Below, in pieces: positions 8,665 through 16,511 of a stretch of 64,000 bases of DNA. This stretch comes from SCTD01 sp963781675 (GTDB taxonomy: Bacteria > Actinomycetota > Actinomycetes > Mycobacteriales > SCTD01): positions 310,001-374,000 of the forward strand of contig CAWAGF010000002.1 in NCBI GenBank assembly GCA_963781675.1, written 5' to 3'. The stretch's first letter is position 1. Each line of letters opens with the position of its first letter. The notes beneath the pieces are model-generated. The model was given only the letters and a program-made list of their open reading frames with translations, was not told where the DNA came from and did not search any database. A program made the position numbers and the translations under genes.

Positions 8665-8671
8665 GGCGGGC

Positions 8672-8677
8672 AGGCTA
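8672..8677 (-). promoter_or_regulatory. Probable -10 box of a leaderless promoter (rmlA)
   Basis: Minus-strand TAGCCT with 7 nt to the rmlA ATG, leaving no room for a 5' UTR or ribosome-binding site. A second TAGCCT on the plus strand at 8709-8714 is the likely promoter of the divergent LCP gene, which has a leader with its own Shine-Dalgarno. Confidence 0.5.
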
Positions 8678-8808
8678 GCGGGCTGGCGACAGGGTGATCG
8701 GCCGGTCGGTAGCCTGGCTGCCCCGGTGCGGAACCTCACCGGGCTCCAGCACGTCCTCGGGGTGGACGGCCCCTGCGCGGGGCGGGAACACGGACAGGAG
8801 CAGCAGCG

Positions 8809-10509
8809 GTGGCGGACTCGCGGGACTGGAAGGCCGGTGGCGACGAGCCTGCCGCCGACGGTCCCGGGGCGTCCCCTCCCGCCAAGCAGCAGCTCCCGCC
8901 GCACATGGACCCGCGCCGGCGCGGCAGCCTCCCGCCCCGCCCCCCGCGCAGCGTCCCGCCCCGCCCGCCGGCCGGCGCGCGTCGCGTCCCCGGGGCGACC
9001 CCGCCCCGCGGCCGGATCCCCGGCGTCCCGACCCCGACGGCGCCCGCGTCGCGCGCGGTGCTGCCGGCGACGCCCCCGCGGCCGCGCCGCCGGGCGGCCC
9101 GCGTCCTGTCGTGGATCGCCGTCTTCACGTCGGTGTCGATCCTGGTCACGGCCGGCGCCGGCTGGGCGCTGCTGAACTTCTACGACGGCAAGATCAACCG
9201 CATCCCGGGCCTCGGCCTGGGTCAGGACCGCCCGGAGGACCTGCCGCGCGACGCGACCAACATCCTCATCGTGGGCTCGGACAGCCGCGGCGACCTCAAG
9301 GCCGGCGAGGGCACGCAGGGCACCGGCAAGGACTTCGTCACGGGCCAGCGCTCCGACACGGTGATCCTGGCCCACCTGTACGGCGACAGCGACAAGGCCC
9401 AGCTGATCAGCTTCCCGCGCGACAGCTGGGTGCAGATCCCGGAGCACACCAGCACCGAGACCGGCGAGGTCGTCGAGGCCCACGAGGGCAAGCTCAACTC
9501 GGCGTTCTTCGACGGCGGGCCGCCGCTGCTCATCCAGACGATCAGCGAGCTGACCGGCCTCTACGTCGACCACTACATGCAGATCGACTTCGACGGCTTC
9601 CAGCGCGTCGTGAACAAGCTCGACGGCGTCGAGGTCTGCCTGCCCGCGCCGGCCAAGGAGAAGGACAGCGGCATCGACCTGCCGGCCGGCCGCCAGATCA
9701 TCAAGGGCGACCAGGCGCTCGCCTTCGTCCGCCAGCGCAAGGGCCTGCCCAACGGCGACATCGACCGGATCAAGCGCCAGCAGCAGTTCATCGGCGCGAT
9801 CGTGCGCAAGGTGCTGTCGGCCGGGACGCTGCTCAACCCGGTCAAGATCAACGGCGTCATCACGGTCGCGACCGAGTCGCTCCAGGTGGACCAGGGCCTG
9901 ACCATCGACGACCTGCAGGAGCTGGCCCTGCGCTTCCGGTCGTTCGACGCCGGCGGCGTCATCTTCTCGACGGTGCCGATCGCGGACGTGAACGGCTTCC
10001 GCAAGCGGCAGTCCGTCGTGCTGCTCGACGAGGCCAAGGGCCGCGAGCTGTTCGAGGCGATCCGCACCGACGTGCCGCCGGGCACCCCCGCGGACAAGGG
10101 CGACGCGAAGCCGGCCGAGCCGCTGATCGTCGCGCCGGGCAGCATCCGCGTCCGGGTCTACAACGGGGCCGGCGTGCAGGGCCTCGGCCGGCGCGCGGCC
10201 AGCGACCTCGAGGAGGTCGGCTTCCTCGTCGTCGGCAGCCCTGGCAACCGCGAGGGCGCTGCCGCGGAGACCGTCGTGCTGCACGGCCCGAGCCGCGCCG
10301 ACTCCGCCCGCACCGTGGCCGCCGCCCTCCCTGGGGCGACGGTCCGCCTCGACCCGAACCTCACCGGGACCGTCGAGGTCGTGGTCGGCTCCTCGTACGC
10401 CGGGGCCAAGCAGGTCACGGTCTCCGGGGCCCCGAAGCCGCAGGCCCCCGGCACGGTCGCCTCGCCGCCGCCGGTGCAGACCGCAGCGCAGGACCCCTGC
10501 GCGGCGTGA
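8809..10509 (+). CDS. LytR-CpsA-Psr family protein with LytR_C domain
   Basis: 566 residues from a GTG with ACAGGAG 8 nt upstream. A long Pro/Arg-rich cytoplasmic tail (residues 1-95) is followed by one membrane helix (about 98-122, LSWIAVFTSVSILVTAGAG). The extracellular LCP domain follows, about 148-345: NILIVGSDSRGD, RSDTVILAHLYGDS, SFPRDSWVQIP, EGKLNSAFFDGG, VVNKLDGVEVCLP and GDIDRIKRQQQFIGAIV. The Arg and Asp residues of these motifs bind polyprenyl pyrophosphate. A LytR_C domain begins near residue 444 (RVRVYNGAGVQGLGRRAA). LCP enzymes attach glycopolymers such as teichoic acids or arabinogalactan to peptidoglycan. Its position next to rhamnose genes suits that role. Its stop overlaps the next start as GTGA. 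Confidence 0.93.
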   Translation: MADSRDWKAGGDEPAADGPGASPPAKQQLPPHMDPRRRGSLPPRPPRSVPPRPPAGARRVPGATPPRGRIPGVPTPTAPASRAVLPATPPRPRRRAARVLSWIAVFTSVSILVTAGAGWALLNFYDGKINRIPGLGLGQDRPEDLPRDATNILIVGSDSRGDLKAGEGTQGTGKDFVTGQRSDTVILAHLYGDSDKAQLISFPRDSWVQIPEHTSTETGEVVEAHEGKLNSAFFDGGPPLLIQTISELTGLYVDHYMQIDFDGFQRVVNKLDGVEVCLPAPAKEKDSGIDLPAGRQIIKGDQALAFVRQRKGLPNGDIDRIKRQQQFIGAIVRKVLSAGTLLNPVKINGVITVATESLQVDQGLTIDDLQELALRFRSFDAGGVIFSTVPIADVNGFRKRQSVVLLDEAKGRELFEAIRTDVPPGTPADKGDAKPAEPLIVAPGSIRVRVYNGAGVQGLGRRAASDLEEVGFLVVGSPGNREGAAAETVVLHGPSRADSARTVAAALPGATVRLDPNLTGTVEVVVGSSYAGAKQVTVSGAPKPQAPGTVASPPPVQTAAQDPCAA

Positions 10510-11222
10510 CCGGGCTGACCGCCTGGACCGGCGGCCTGGCCGGTGAGCGCGACCCTGCCCAGCCGCTGCTGACGCTGTACGACGGCCCGGCGCGGGTCGA
10601 GCTGTCCGGGGCCACGACGGCGAACTGGGTGGCCAAGTCCGCCAACCTGCTCGTCGACGGCCTGGGCAGTCCGCAGCGGGTCGGCCTGCTGCTCCCGCTG
10701 CACTGGCAGTCGGTCGCGCTGCTGCTGGCCGGTGCGGCCGCCGGCGCGGAGGTGGTGCTGGCACGCACGCCGCAGGAGCTGGACAGCGGCGCGGCCTTCA
10801 CGACGGCGGAGCACGCCGTTGCGGCGCTCGACGCCGGCGCGGACGACGTCCTCGCCCTGTCCGGCCACCCGCTCGGCGCCCCGTGCGGGCCGCTGCCGGC
10901 GATGGTGAGCGACTACGCGCGCGAGGTCCCGTCGTACGGCGACGGCTGGAACGGGCCGCGGCCGCCGGCGCCGGTGGTGCTCTGCGCCGGCGCTCCCGTG
11001 GCGTCGGGCGAGCTGGGGCTCACCAGCGCGGACCGGGTGCTGCTGCACGGCTCGCTGCAGGACCCGGTCGCCGTCGCCGTCCTGCTCGGGGTGCTGCGCG
11101 CCGGAGCCGCCCTCGTGCTCCTGCCGCACCCGGACGCGGTCGACGTGGCGAGGGTCACGGCCGACGAGCGCGCCACGGCCGCCTGGGGCGTCACGTCCGC
11201 GGATGCCCGCTCGTTGGGCTGA
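10506..11222 (+). CDS. TIGR03089-family protein (truncated AMP-ligase-like)
   Basis: 238 residues from a GTG overlapping the LCP stop by 4 bp. It begins VTGLTAWTGGLAGERDPAQPLLTLYDG and continues with ANLLVDGLGSPQRVGLLLPLHWQSVALLLAGAAAGAEVVLA, the start of an adenylate-forming-enzyme fold. It stops after about 240 residues and lacks the ATP-binding P-loop and C-terminal lid of acyl-CoA synthetases. This matches the actinobacterial TIGR03089 family, whose function is unknown. Overlap with the LCP gene is, to my recollection, frequent in actinomycetes and implies co-translation and a cell-wall link. Confidence 0.85.
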   Translation: MTGLTAWTGGLAGERDPAQPLLTLYDGPARVELSGATTANWVAKSANLLVDGLGSPQRVGLLLPLHWQSVALLLAGAAAGAEVVLARTPQELDSGAAFTTAEHAVAALDAGADDVLALSGHPLGAPCGPLPAMVSDYAREVPSYGDGWNGPRPPAPVVLCAGAPVASGELGLTSADRVLLHGSLQDPVAVAVLLGVLRAGAALVLLPHPDAVDVARVTADERATAAWGVTSADARSLG

Positions 11223-11314
11223 AGGACGAGGCCGCTCCGGTCGAGACCCCGGGGATGGACCTGCGTGCGACCATCAGGGTCGCGCAGACCGACCTGAGCA
11301 GGAGCTCCCCAGCC

Positions 11315-12214
11315 GTGCCCGACCGCACCAACGCCCCCCGCCGACGCCTCCGAGCGCTGCCCGTCGTCCTCGCCGGGCTCGCCGCGCTCGCCACCGCCTG
11401 CGGCTCCTCCAGCGCCGCCGAGCCCGAGGTGCGGTCCTACTCCCCCGCGGTCCGTGACGTCGCGATCCAGGTCGACGGCGTGCAGCGCAGCTACCGGCTG
11501 GAGCCGGCCGAGGGGCTCGGCAAGGGGGACCGCGGCGCGCTGATCGTGGTGCTCCACCAGGAGGGCGGCACCCCGGCGGGTGTCGCGGCCGAGACAGGCC
11601 TCGCCGGGCTGCGCCGGCAGGGCGCGACGCTGGTCTACCCGGCCGGCGTCGACCAGTCCTGGGACGCCGGTGCCTGCTGCGGCACACCGAAGGCCACGGG
11701 CGTCGACGACGTGCAGTTCCTCGAGGCCGTCTTCGCCGACGCCGCGCAGCAGGCCCCCGTCGACCCCGAGCGGACGGCGCTCGTCGGCTACTCCAGCGGC
11801 GGCATGCTGACCTACCGCTACGTCTGCGACCGGCCCGGCACGCTGGCGGCCGCGGTCGTCGTGAGCGGCTCGCTGGAGAGCCCCTGCGCCGCGAAGATCC
11901 GGACGCCCGACGTGCTGGCGCTGCACGGCAAGTCCGACGGCACGATCGGCTTCGACCGGCCCAAGTTCATCAAGGCCCTCGGCCTCGCGCCGCGGCCGGT
12001 CGTCAGCAGCCTCGGCATCCTCACCCGCAGCGCCGGCTGCCAGGGCGCTCCCCGGACCTCGCAGGTCGCCGACGCCGAGGTGCGCCAGTGGGAGGGCTGC
12101 CGGGGCGGCGACGTCCAGGCGCAGATCGTCACCGGCAAGGGCCACGGCTGGGCCAAGCTCGACGCCTCGCGCCGCACCAGCGAGTTCCTCCTCTCCCACC
12201 TGATCGCGAGGTAG
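11315..12214 (+). CDS. Lipoprotein esterase of the PHB-depolymerase (LpqC) family, copy 1
   Basis: 299 residues from GTG 11315, preceded by AGGAG at 11300-11304; an in-frame ATG at 11255 lacks a site and would place 20 extra residues before the signal. The N-terminus RRRLRALPVV ... LAALATAC gives a lipobox with Cys29, so the protein is probably anchored outside the membrane. The alpha/beta-hydrolase body shows LIVVLHQEGGTPAG, GACCGTPKATGVDDVQFLEAV, the nucleophile elbow GYSSGGM near residue 158, LALHGKSDGTIGF with a likely catalytic Asp, and GKGHGWA with the catalytic His near 276. This is the esterase_PHB arrangement. The real substrate is unknown; feruloyl or polyester esters are possible. 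It is followed 9 nt later by a paralogue. Confidence 0.85.
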   Translation: MPDRTNAPRRRLRALPVVLAGLAALATACGSSSAAEPEVRSYSPAVRDVAIQVDGVQRSYRLEPAEGLGKGDRGALIVVLHQEGGTPAGVAAETGLAGLRRQGATLVYPAGVDQSWDAGACCGTPKATGVDDVQFLEAVFADAAQQAPVDPERTALVGYSSGGMLTYRYVCDRPGTLAAAVVVSGSLESPCAAKIRTPDVLALHGKSDGTIGFDRPKFIKALGLAPRPVVSSLGILTRSAGCQGAPRTSQVADAEVRQWEGCRGGDVQAQIVTGKGHGWAKLDASRRTSEFLLSHLIAR

Positions 12215-12222
12215 GAGCGCCC

Positions 12223-13287
12223 GTGTCCGCGTCCGCGCCCAACCGGGTCGCCCCCCGTCGCCGGCGTGCGCCGGCCGCGGCGCCCCGGCGGGCGCTGCCG
12301 CGGAGCACCCGCAGGCGCGTCCTCCGGAGCTCGCGGCGCCGCGGCCTCTACGCCGCGCTCCTGACCGGCGTGGCCGTGCTGGCCGCCCTCGCCGTCACGG
12401 TCCCGTTCCTGCTGTCGACGCCCGCCGTCTCGGCCAACCCCGCGCCGCCCCCCAGCCCGAAGCCGGCTGCGCCGCGGGTCGTCGACGTGAGCGGACCGGT
12501 CGGACCGGGCACCCCGCACGGCGACAGCCAGCGGATCACCCTGGAGGTCGGCGGCCTCGAGCGCGCCTACTTCCTGCTGCCCGCGCTCGGCGTCCCGGCC
12601 GGCGAGCCGTCCTCGCTGCTCGTCGTGCTGCACCAGGACGTCAGCAGCGGCCGCGAGATCGCCGTCGACCTCGGGCTGGACAGCCTGCGGCGGCACGGGG
12701 TCACGCTGGCCTACCCGGACGGCTTCGGCGGGTCCTGGAACGCCGGCGGCTGCTGCGGCACGGCCGCGGAGGAGCAGGTCGACGACGTCGGCTTCGTGAT
12801 GGCCGTGTTCGACGACGTGAGCCGCCGCACGCGCATCGACGAGAGCCGGCGCGGGCTGCTCGGCTACTCCGGCGGCGGCATGCTCGCCTACCGGCTGATG
12901 TGCCGAGAGCACGCCGACCTGGCGGCCGTCGTCGAGGTGAACGGCAGCCTGGAGGCGCACTGCAGGTCCGGGCTGACCCTGCCGGACGTGCTCGCCATCC
13001 ACGGCGAGAAGGACGGCAGCGTCGGCCTCACGACCTCGCGCTTCGTCAACCACCTGCACATGCGGCCGCGCCCGGTGGTGTCGACCCTCGACGTCGTGAC
13101 GCGCCAGGCGGGCTGCGGCGAGCGCCGCAGCCGCAAGGTCGGCGGCGTGCAGCGCTGGCGATGGGACTGCCGCGACGGCGGGACGCTCGAGGCGCAGATC
13201 GTGCCCGACGCAGGCCACGGCTGGGCGGACGTCGGCGGCGCCCAGCGGGCGCTCACCTGGCTGCTGCCGCGCCTCGGCCGCGACTGA
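12223..13287 (+). CDS. Membrane-anchored esterase of the PHB-depolymerase family, copy 2
   Basis: 354 residues from GTG 12223 with AGGAG overlapping the stop of copy 1. The N-terminal 45 residues are very Arg-rich, followed by a signal-anchor helix (ALLTGVAVLAALAVTVPFLL) and a Pro-rich linker; there is no lipobox, unlike copy 1. The catalytic domain parallels copy 1: LLVVLHQDVSSGRE, GGCCGTAAEEQVDDVGFVMAV, the GYSGGGM elbow near residue 213, LAIHGEKDGSVGL and DAGHGWADV. Ser-Asp-His all appear present. The two genes are a diverged tandem duplication probably transcribed together; different anchoring suggests different surface placement. Confidence 0.85.
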   Translation: MSASAPNRVAPRRRRAPAAAPRRALPRSTRRRVLRSSRRRGLYAALLTGVAVLAALAVTVPFLLSTPAVSANPAPPPSPKPAAPRVVDVSGPVGPGTPHGDSQRITLEVGGLERAYFLLPALGVPAGEPSSLLVVLHQDVSSGREIAVDLGLDSLRRHGVTLAYPDGFGGSWNAGGCCGTAAEEQVDDVGFVMAVFDDVSRRTRIDESRRGLLGYSGGGMLAYRLMCREHADLAAVVEVNGSLEAHCRSGLTLPDVLAIHGEKDGSVGLTTSRFVNHLHMRPRPVVSTLDVVTRQAGCGERRSRKVGGVQRWRWDCRDGGTLEAQIVPDAGHGWADVGGAQRALTWLLPRLGRD

Positions 13288-13302
13288 CGCCTGGCGACCT
13301 GC

Positions 13303-13503
13303 CTAGCGGACCAGCCAGCGGGTGTCGCCGCCCTCGGCCGCGTAGCGGGCCTGCGAACGGGGTCCCGCCTCGTCGACGAGGTCGAGCAGCAGGCTCAGCG
13401 GGACACCTGCGGCGAGCAGAGCGGAGGTGCGCCGGACGAGCACCGCGACCTCCACGGCGTGGCGGGGAGAGGGCACGTCCAGGGCGGCAGCACTCGGGTC
13501 CAC
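13303..13503 (-). CDS. Small protein of unknown function, 66 residues
   Basis: GTG start with a strong AGGAG 5 nt upstream, and almost pure G/C third positions, make this a credible gene despite its size. The product (MDPSAAALDVPSPRHAVEVAVLVRR...) is predicted largely helical: AVEVAVLVRRTSALLAAG then VPLSLLLDLVDEAG, ending in a basic, aromatic tail (GGDTRWLVR). No signal peptide or metal motif. I do not recognise the family. A perfect 8-bp inverted repeat lies immediately upstream of its ribosome-binding site. It converges with the esterase gene, 15 bp apart. Confidence 0.65.
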   Translation of the reverse strand: MDPSAAALDVPSPRHAVEVAVLVRRTSALLAAGVPLSLLLDLVDEAGPRSQARYAAEGGDTRWLVR

Positions 13504-13514
13504 GGTGAGCTCCT

Positions 13515-13535
13515 CTGAGGTCGCTGAGACCTCAG
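13515..13535 (-). promoter_or_regulatory. Perfect inverted repeat upstream of the 66-residue gene, operator candidate
   Basis: CTGAGGTC (13515-13522) and GACCTCAG (13528-13535) are exact 8-bp arms separated by GCTGA. The repeat begins 12 nt upstream of the GTG start of the leftward small gene and directly abuts its Shine-Dalgarno. Size and symmetry fit a dimeric repressor site, or a small mRNA hairpin next to the ribosome-binding site. Confidence 0.5.
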
Positions 13536-13605
13536 TGATCGGCCGGCGGGACCGGCGGGCGCAGGGCCGAAAGGGTGGTTCCGCCCGGTCCGCCCGACTC
13601 GTCCC

Positions 13606-13866
13606 TCAGCCGCCGCGGTTCTCCTCGGCGCTCTCGACGCCCTGGACGGCGGCCAGCACGGTGGCCTGCTCGGGCGCCTCCTGGGCGCTGTCGACCGAGG
13701 GCAGCGACGGCAGCAGGCTGGCGGAGAGGGTGCCGACCCAGGTGCAGCCGTCGTCGACCTTGCCGACCTCGTACAGGTCGCCGTCCTTCGGGCGCAGCAG
13801 GTAGTCGCCGGACGACGCGGAGCCGGCGGAGTCGGAGCCGGCGGGGACCAGGAAGACAGTGGGCAT
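13606..13866 (-). CDS. Small protein of unknown function, 86 residues
   Basis: ATG 13866, with GGGTAGGC 7-14 nt upstream resembling the start region of the two kinase genes further along. The product begins MPTVFLVPAGSDSAGSASSGDYLLRPKDGDLYEV, continues with VDDGCTWVGTLSASLLPSLP, and ends with an acidic Glu/Gln-rich tail. It is probably cytoplasmic: no signal peptide, one Cys. The overlapping 122-residue frame (13532-13900) has poor third-position GC and is rejected. Function unknown. Confidence 0.6.
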   Translation of the reverse strand: MPTVFLVPAGSDSAGSASSGDYLLRPKDGDLYEVGKVDDGCTWVGTLSASLLPSLPSVDSAQEAPEQATVLAAVQGVESAEENRGG

Positions 13867-13923
13867 GCCGAGCGCCTACCCGGCTTCCCAGGTTCTGCAC
13901 CCCGGCCGCCCTACGGTCCGCGC

Positions 13924-13971
13924 ATGGACATGATCGACGACGGGCAGGACCCGCAGCTCCTCGGCTTCTGA
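13924..13971 (+). CDS. Candidate 15-codon leaderless mini-ORF
   Basis: ATG at 13924 is preceded by TACGGT ending 6 nt upstream, the same geometry as other leaderless starts here. The ORF reads MDMIDDGQDPQLLGF and stops at TGA. All 15 third positions are G or C. It lies alone on the plus strand between two leftward genes. It may be a real micropeptide, or the only surviving end of a lost gene; nothing in the peptide is recognised. Confidence 0.3.
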   Translation: MDMIDDGQDPQLLGF

Positions 13972-13975
13972 GCGG

Positions 13976-15139
13976 CTACTTCAGCAGCTGGCGGGCCATG
14001 ACCATGCGCTGCACCTGGTTGGTGCCCTCGTAGATCTGGGTGATCTTGGCGTCGCGCATCATCCGCTCGACGGGGAAGTCGCGGGTGTAGCCGTAGCCGC
14101 CGAACAGCTGCACGGCGTCGGTCGTCACCTGCATCGCGGTGTCGCTGGCGAAGGTCTTCGAGGCGCTGGACAGGAAGGTCAGGTCGGGGTCGCCGCGCTC
14201 CGCGCTGGCGTTCGCGGCGTAGACCAGGTGGCGGGAGGCCTCCACCTTCATCGCCATGTCGGCGAGCATGAACTGCACGCCCTGGAACTCCGCGATGGCC
14301 TTGCCGAACTGCTTGCGCTCCTTGACGTAGGCGATCGCCGCGTCGAGCGCGCCCTGCGCGATGCCGACCGCCTGCGCGCCGATCATGGAGCGGGTGTGGT
14401 CGAGCGTCTTGAGCGCCGTGATGAAGCCGGTGCCCTCCTCGCCGATCATCCGGTCGGCCGGGATGCGGCAGTCCTCGAAGTAGATCTCGCAGGTCGGGGA
14501 GCCCTTGATCCCCATCTTGCGCTCCTTGGTGCCGACCGAGAAGCCGGGGTCGTCGGCGTGCACGACGAACGCCGAGATCCCCTTGGCACCCTTGCTCGGG
14601 TCGGTGGTCGCCATCACCGTGTAGTGCGTGTTCACGCCCGCACCGGTGATCCAGCACTTGGTGCCGTTCAGCACGTAGGAGTCGCCGTCGCGGACGGCAC
14701 GCGTCTTCATCGCGGCCGCGTCCGAGCCGGCCTCGCGCTCGGAGAGGGCGTACGAGAAGGTCGCCTCGCCGCTGGCCACCTGCGGCAGGTACCGCGCCTT
14801 GAGGTCCTCGGAGCCCGACAGGATCAGGCCCATGGTGCCGAGCTTGTTGCCGGCGACGATCAGGCTGCTGGCCGCGCAGACGCGGGCCACCTCCTCGACG
14901 ACGATCGAGTGCGCGATCCGGTCCGCACCGGCGCCGCCGTACTCCTCGGGCACGTGGATGGCGAGCAGGTCGGCGCGCTTGAGCTCCTCGTGGACGTCCC
15001 ACGGGTACTCCGCCGCCTCGTCGATCTCCGTCGCCCGTGGCGCGATCTTGTCCTCGGCCAGCTCGCGCACCGCCTTGCGCAGGAGCTGGTGCTCCTCGGT
15101 GAGGCCGTAGAGGGAGTACGAGGGGTCACCGGTGCTCAT
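13976..15139 (-). CDS. Acyl-CoA dehydrogenase, first of two
   Basis: 387 residues from ATG 15139 (MSTGDPSYSLYGLTEEHQLLRKAVR); a second ATG at 15148 is possible. This FAD enzyme oxidises an acyl-CoA to the trans-2-enoyl-CoA. Seen: the N-terminal helical domain with EEYGGAGADRIAHSIVVEE, the FAD/substrate segment SYALSEREAGSDAAAM and NGTKCWITGAGVNTHY, then MGIKGSPTCEIYFEDCRIP, YVKERKQFGKAIAEFQGVQF, and the C-terminal catalytic segment QIYEGTNQVQRMVMARQLL with the base Glu. Chain-length preference cannot be read; short or branched chain is likely. A TACGAT box ends 7 nt before the ATG; the promoter is back-to-back with that of ugd. Confidence 0.93.
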   Translation of the reverse strand: MSTGDPSYSLYGLTEEHQLLRKAVRELAEDKIAPRATEIDEAAEYPWDVHEELKRADLLAIHVPEEYGGAGADRIAHSIVVEEVARVCAASSLIVAGNKLGTMGLILSGSEDLKARYLPQVASGEATFSYALSEREAGSDAAAMKTRAVRDGDSYVLNGTKCWITGAGVNTHYTVMATTDPSKGAKGISAFVVHADDPGFSVGTKERKMGIKGSPTCEIYFEDCRIPADRMIGEEGTGFITALKTLDHTRSMIGAQAVGIAQGALDAAIAYVKERKQFGKAIAEFQGVQFMLADMAMKVEASRHLVYAANASAERGDPDLTFLSSASKTFASDTAMQVTTDAVQLFGGYGYTRDFPVERMMRDAKITQIYEGTNQVQRMVMARQLLK

Positions 15140-15146
15140 GCCTGTC

Positions 15147-15168
15147 ATCGTACGGAGCCCACTAGCCT
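15147..15168. promoter_or_regulatory. Back-to-back leaderless promoters between acyl-CoA dehydrogenase and ugd
   Basis: The two start codons are 37 bp apart. Minus strand: TACGAT (15147-15152) ends 7 nt before ATG 15139. Plus strand: TAGCCT (15163-15168) ends 8 nt before ATG 15177. The two -10 boxes are only 10 bp apart, so polymerases could not bind both at once, which would make the genes compete. Confidence 0.5.
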
Positions 15169-15176
15169 GTCGCCCC

Positions 15177-16511
15177 ATGAGCGAGCGGCCCCGTCTGACC
15201 GTCATCGGCACCGGCTACCTCGGTGCCACCCACGCCGTCTGCATGGCCGAGCTCGGGTTCGAGGTGCTGGGCCTGGACGTGCTGCCGGACAAGGTCGAGG
15301 CACTGCAGTCCGGGCGGGTGCCGTTCTACGAGCCCGGGCTGCCGGAGCTGCTGCAGAAGAACCTGGACAGCGGGCGGCTGCGCTTCACGACCTCCTACGA
15401 GGAGGTCGGGGCGTTCGGCGACGTGCACTTCGTCTGCGTGGGCACGCCGCAGAAGAAGGGCGAGTACGCCGCGGACATGGCCTACGTGGATGCCGCGTTC
15501 ACCGCGCTCATCCCGCACGCCAGGCCCGGCTCGCTGCTGGTCGGCAAGAGCACCGTCCCGGCCGGCACCGCGGAGCGGCTGGCTGCGCAGGTCGACGCCG
15601 CCCGCGGCGGCGAGGTCGAGCTGGCGTGGAACCCGGAGTTCCTGCGCGAGGGGTTCGCCGTCGAGGACACCCTGACCCCGGACCGCCTGGTGTTCGGCGT
15701 GCGTTCCGCCCGCGCCGAGGAGCAGCTGCGCGAGGCGTTCCAGCCGGTCATCGAGGAGTCGCCCGCCGGCCCGGCCGTCCCGGTCGTCGTCACCGACTTC
15801 GCGACGGCCCAGCTGGTGAAGGTCGCCGCGAACGCCTTCCTGGCCACCAAGATCTCCTTCATCAACGCCATGGCCGAGGTGTGCGAGGCCACGGGCGGCG
15901 ACGTGACGCTGCTGAGCAAGGCGCTGTCGTACGACACCCGCATCGGCGGGCGGTTCCTGCACGCCGGGCTCGGCTTCGGCGGCGGCTGCCTGCCCAAGGA
16001 CATCCGCGCCTTCATGGCCCGCGCCGGCGAGCTCGGCGTGGACCAGGCGCTGTCGTTCCTCAAGGAGGTCGACGCGATCAACCTGCGCCGCCGGGCGCGG
16101 ATGATCGACCTGGCCCGCGAGCTGGTCGGCGGCTCGTTCGGCGGCGTGCGCGTCGCGGTGCTCGGCGCGGCGTTCAAGCCCAACAGCGACGACATCCGCG
16201 ACAGCCCGGCGCTCGACGTCGCCGCCAGCATCCAGCAGCAGGGCGCGGCCGTGACCCTGTACGACCCCGAGGCGATGGACAACGCCCGGGTCAAGCACCC
16301 GGAGCTGGGCTACGCCGAGTCCGCGGTCGAGGCCGCGCGCGGCGCCGACGTCGTGCTGCACCTCACCGAGTGGTCGGAGTTCCGCGAGATGGATCCCGCC
16401 GTGCTCAGCGAGGTCGTCAGCGAGAAGCGCATCGTCGACGGTCGCAACGCGCTGGACCCCGAGCGGTGGCGCGACGCCGGCTGGACCTACCGCGCCCTCG
16501 GGCGGCCCTAG
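15177..16511 (+). CDS. ugd: UDP-glucose 6-dehydrogenase family protein
   Basis: 444 residues. It oxidises UDP-glucose to UDP-glucuronate in two NAD-dependent steps, supplying surface polysaccharides. N-terminal Rossmann motif LTVIGTGYLGATHAVCMAELG; VCVGTPQKKGEYAADMAYVDA; KSTVPAGTAERL; EFLREGFAVEDTLTPDRLVFG; the catalytic region AELVKVAANAF-like QLVKVAANAFLATKISFINAMAEVCE; then the Cys motif GLGFGGGCLPKDIRAF with the nucleophilic Cys. The C-terminal UDP-binding domain includes GAAFKPNSDDIRDSPALDVA. All catalytic residues are present. Length is usual. Start ATG 15177 is chosen over 15132 because of the family alignment and the TAGCCT box. UDP-mannose or UDP-GlcNAc relatives cannot be fully excluded. 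Confidence 0.93.
   Translation: MSERPRLTVIGTGYLGATHAVCMAELGFEVLGLDVLPDKVEALQSGRVPFYEPGLPELLQKNLDSGRLRFTTSYEEVGAFGDVHFVCVGTPQKKGEYAADMAYVDAAFTALIPHARPGSLLVGKSTVPAGTAERLAAQVDAARGGEVELAWNPEFLREGFAVEDTLTPDRLVFGVRSARAEEQLREAFQPVIEESPAGPAVPVVVTDFATAQLVKVAANAFLATKISFINAMAEVCEATGGDVTLLSKALSYDTRIGGRFLHAGLGFGGGCLPKDIRAFMARAGELGVDQALSFLKEVDAINLRRRARMIDLARELVGGSFGGVRVAVLGAAFKPNSDDIRDSPALDVAASIQQQGAAVTLYDPEAMDNARVKHPELGYAESAVEAARGADVVLHLTEWSEFREMDPAVLSEVVSEKRIVDGRNALDPERWRDAGWTYRALGRP

Noticed and set aside
7600..10764. 1054-residue leftward ORF
   Set aside because: Only its last 354 residues (RmlA) are real; the rest is antisense to the LCP gene, and the leaderless box marks the true start.
13532..13900. 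122-residue leftward ORF
   Set aside because: Arg-rich shadow of the 86-residue gene with poor third-position bias.
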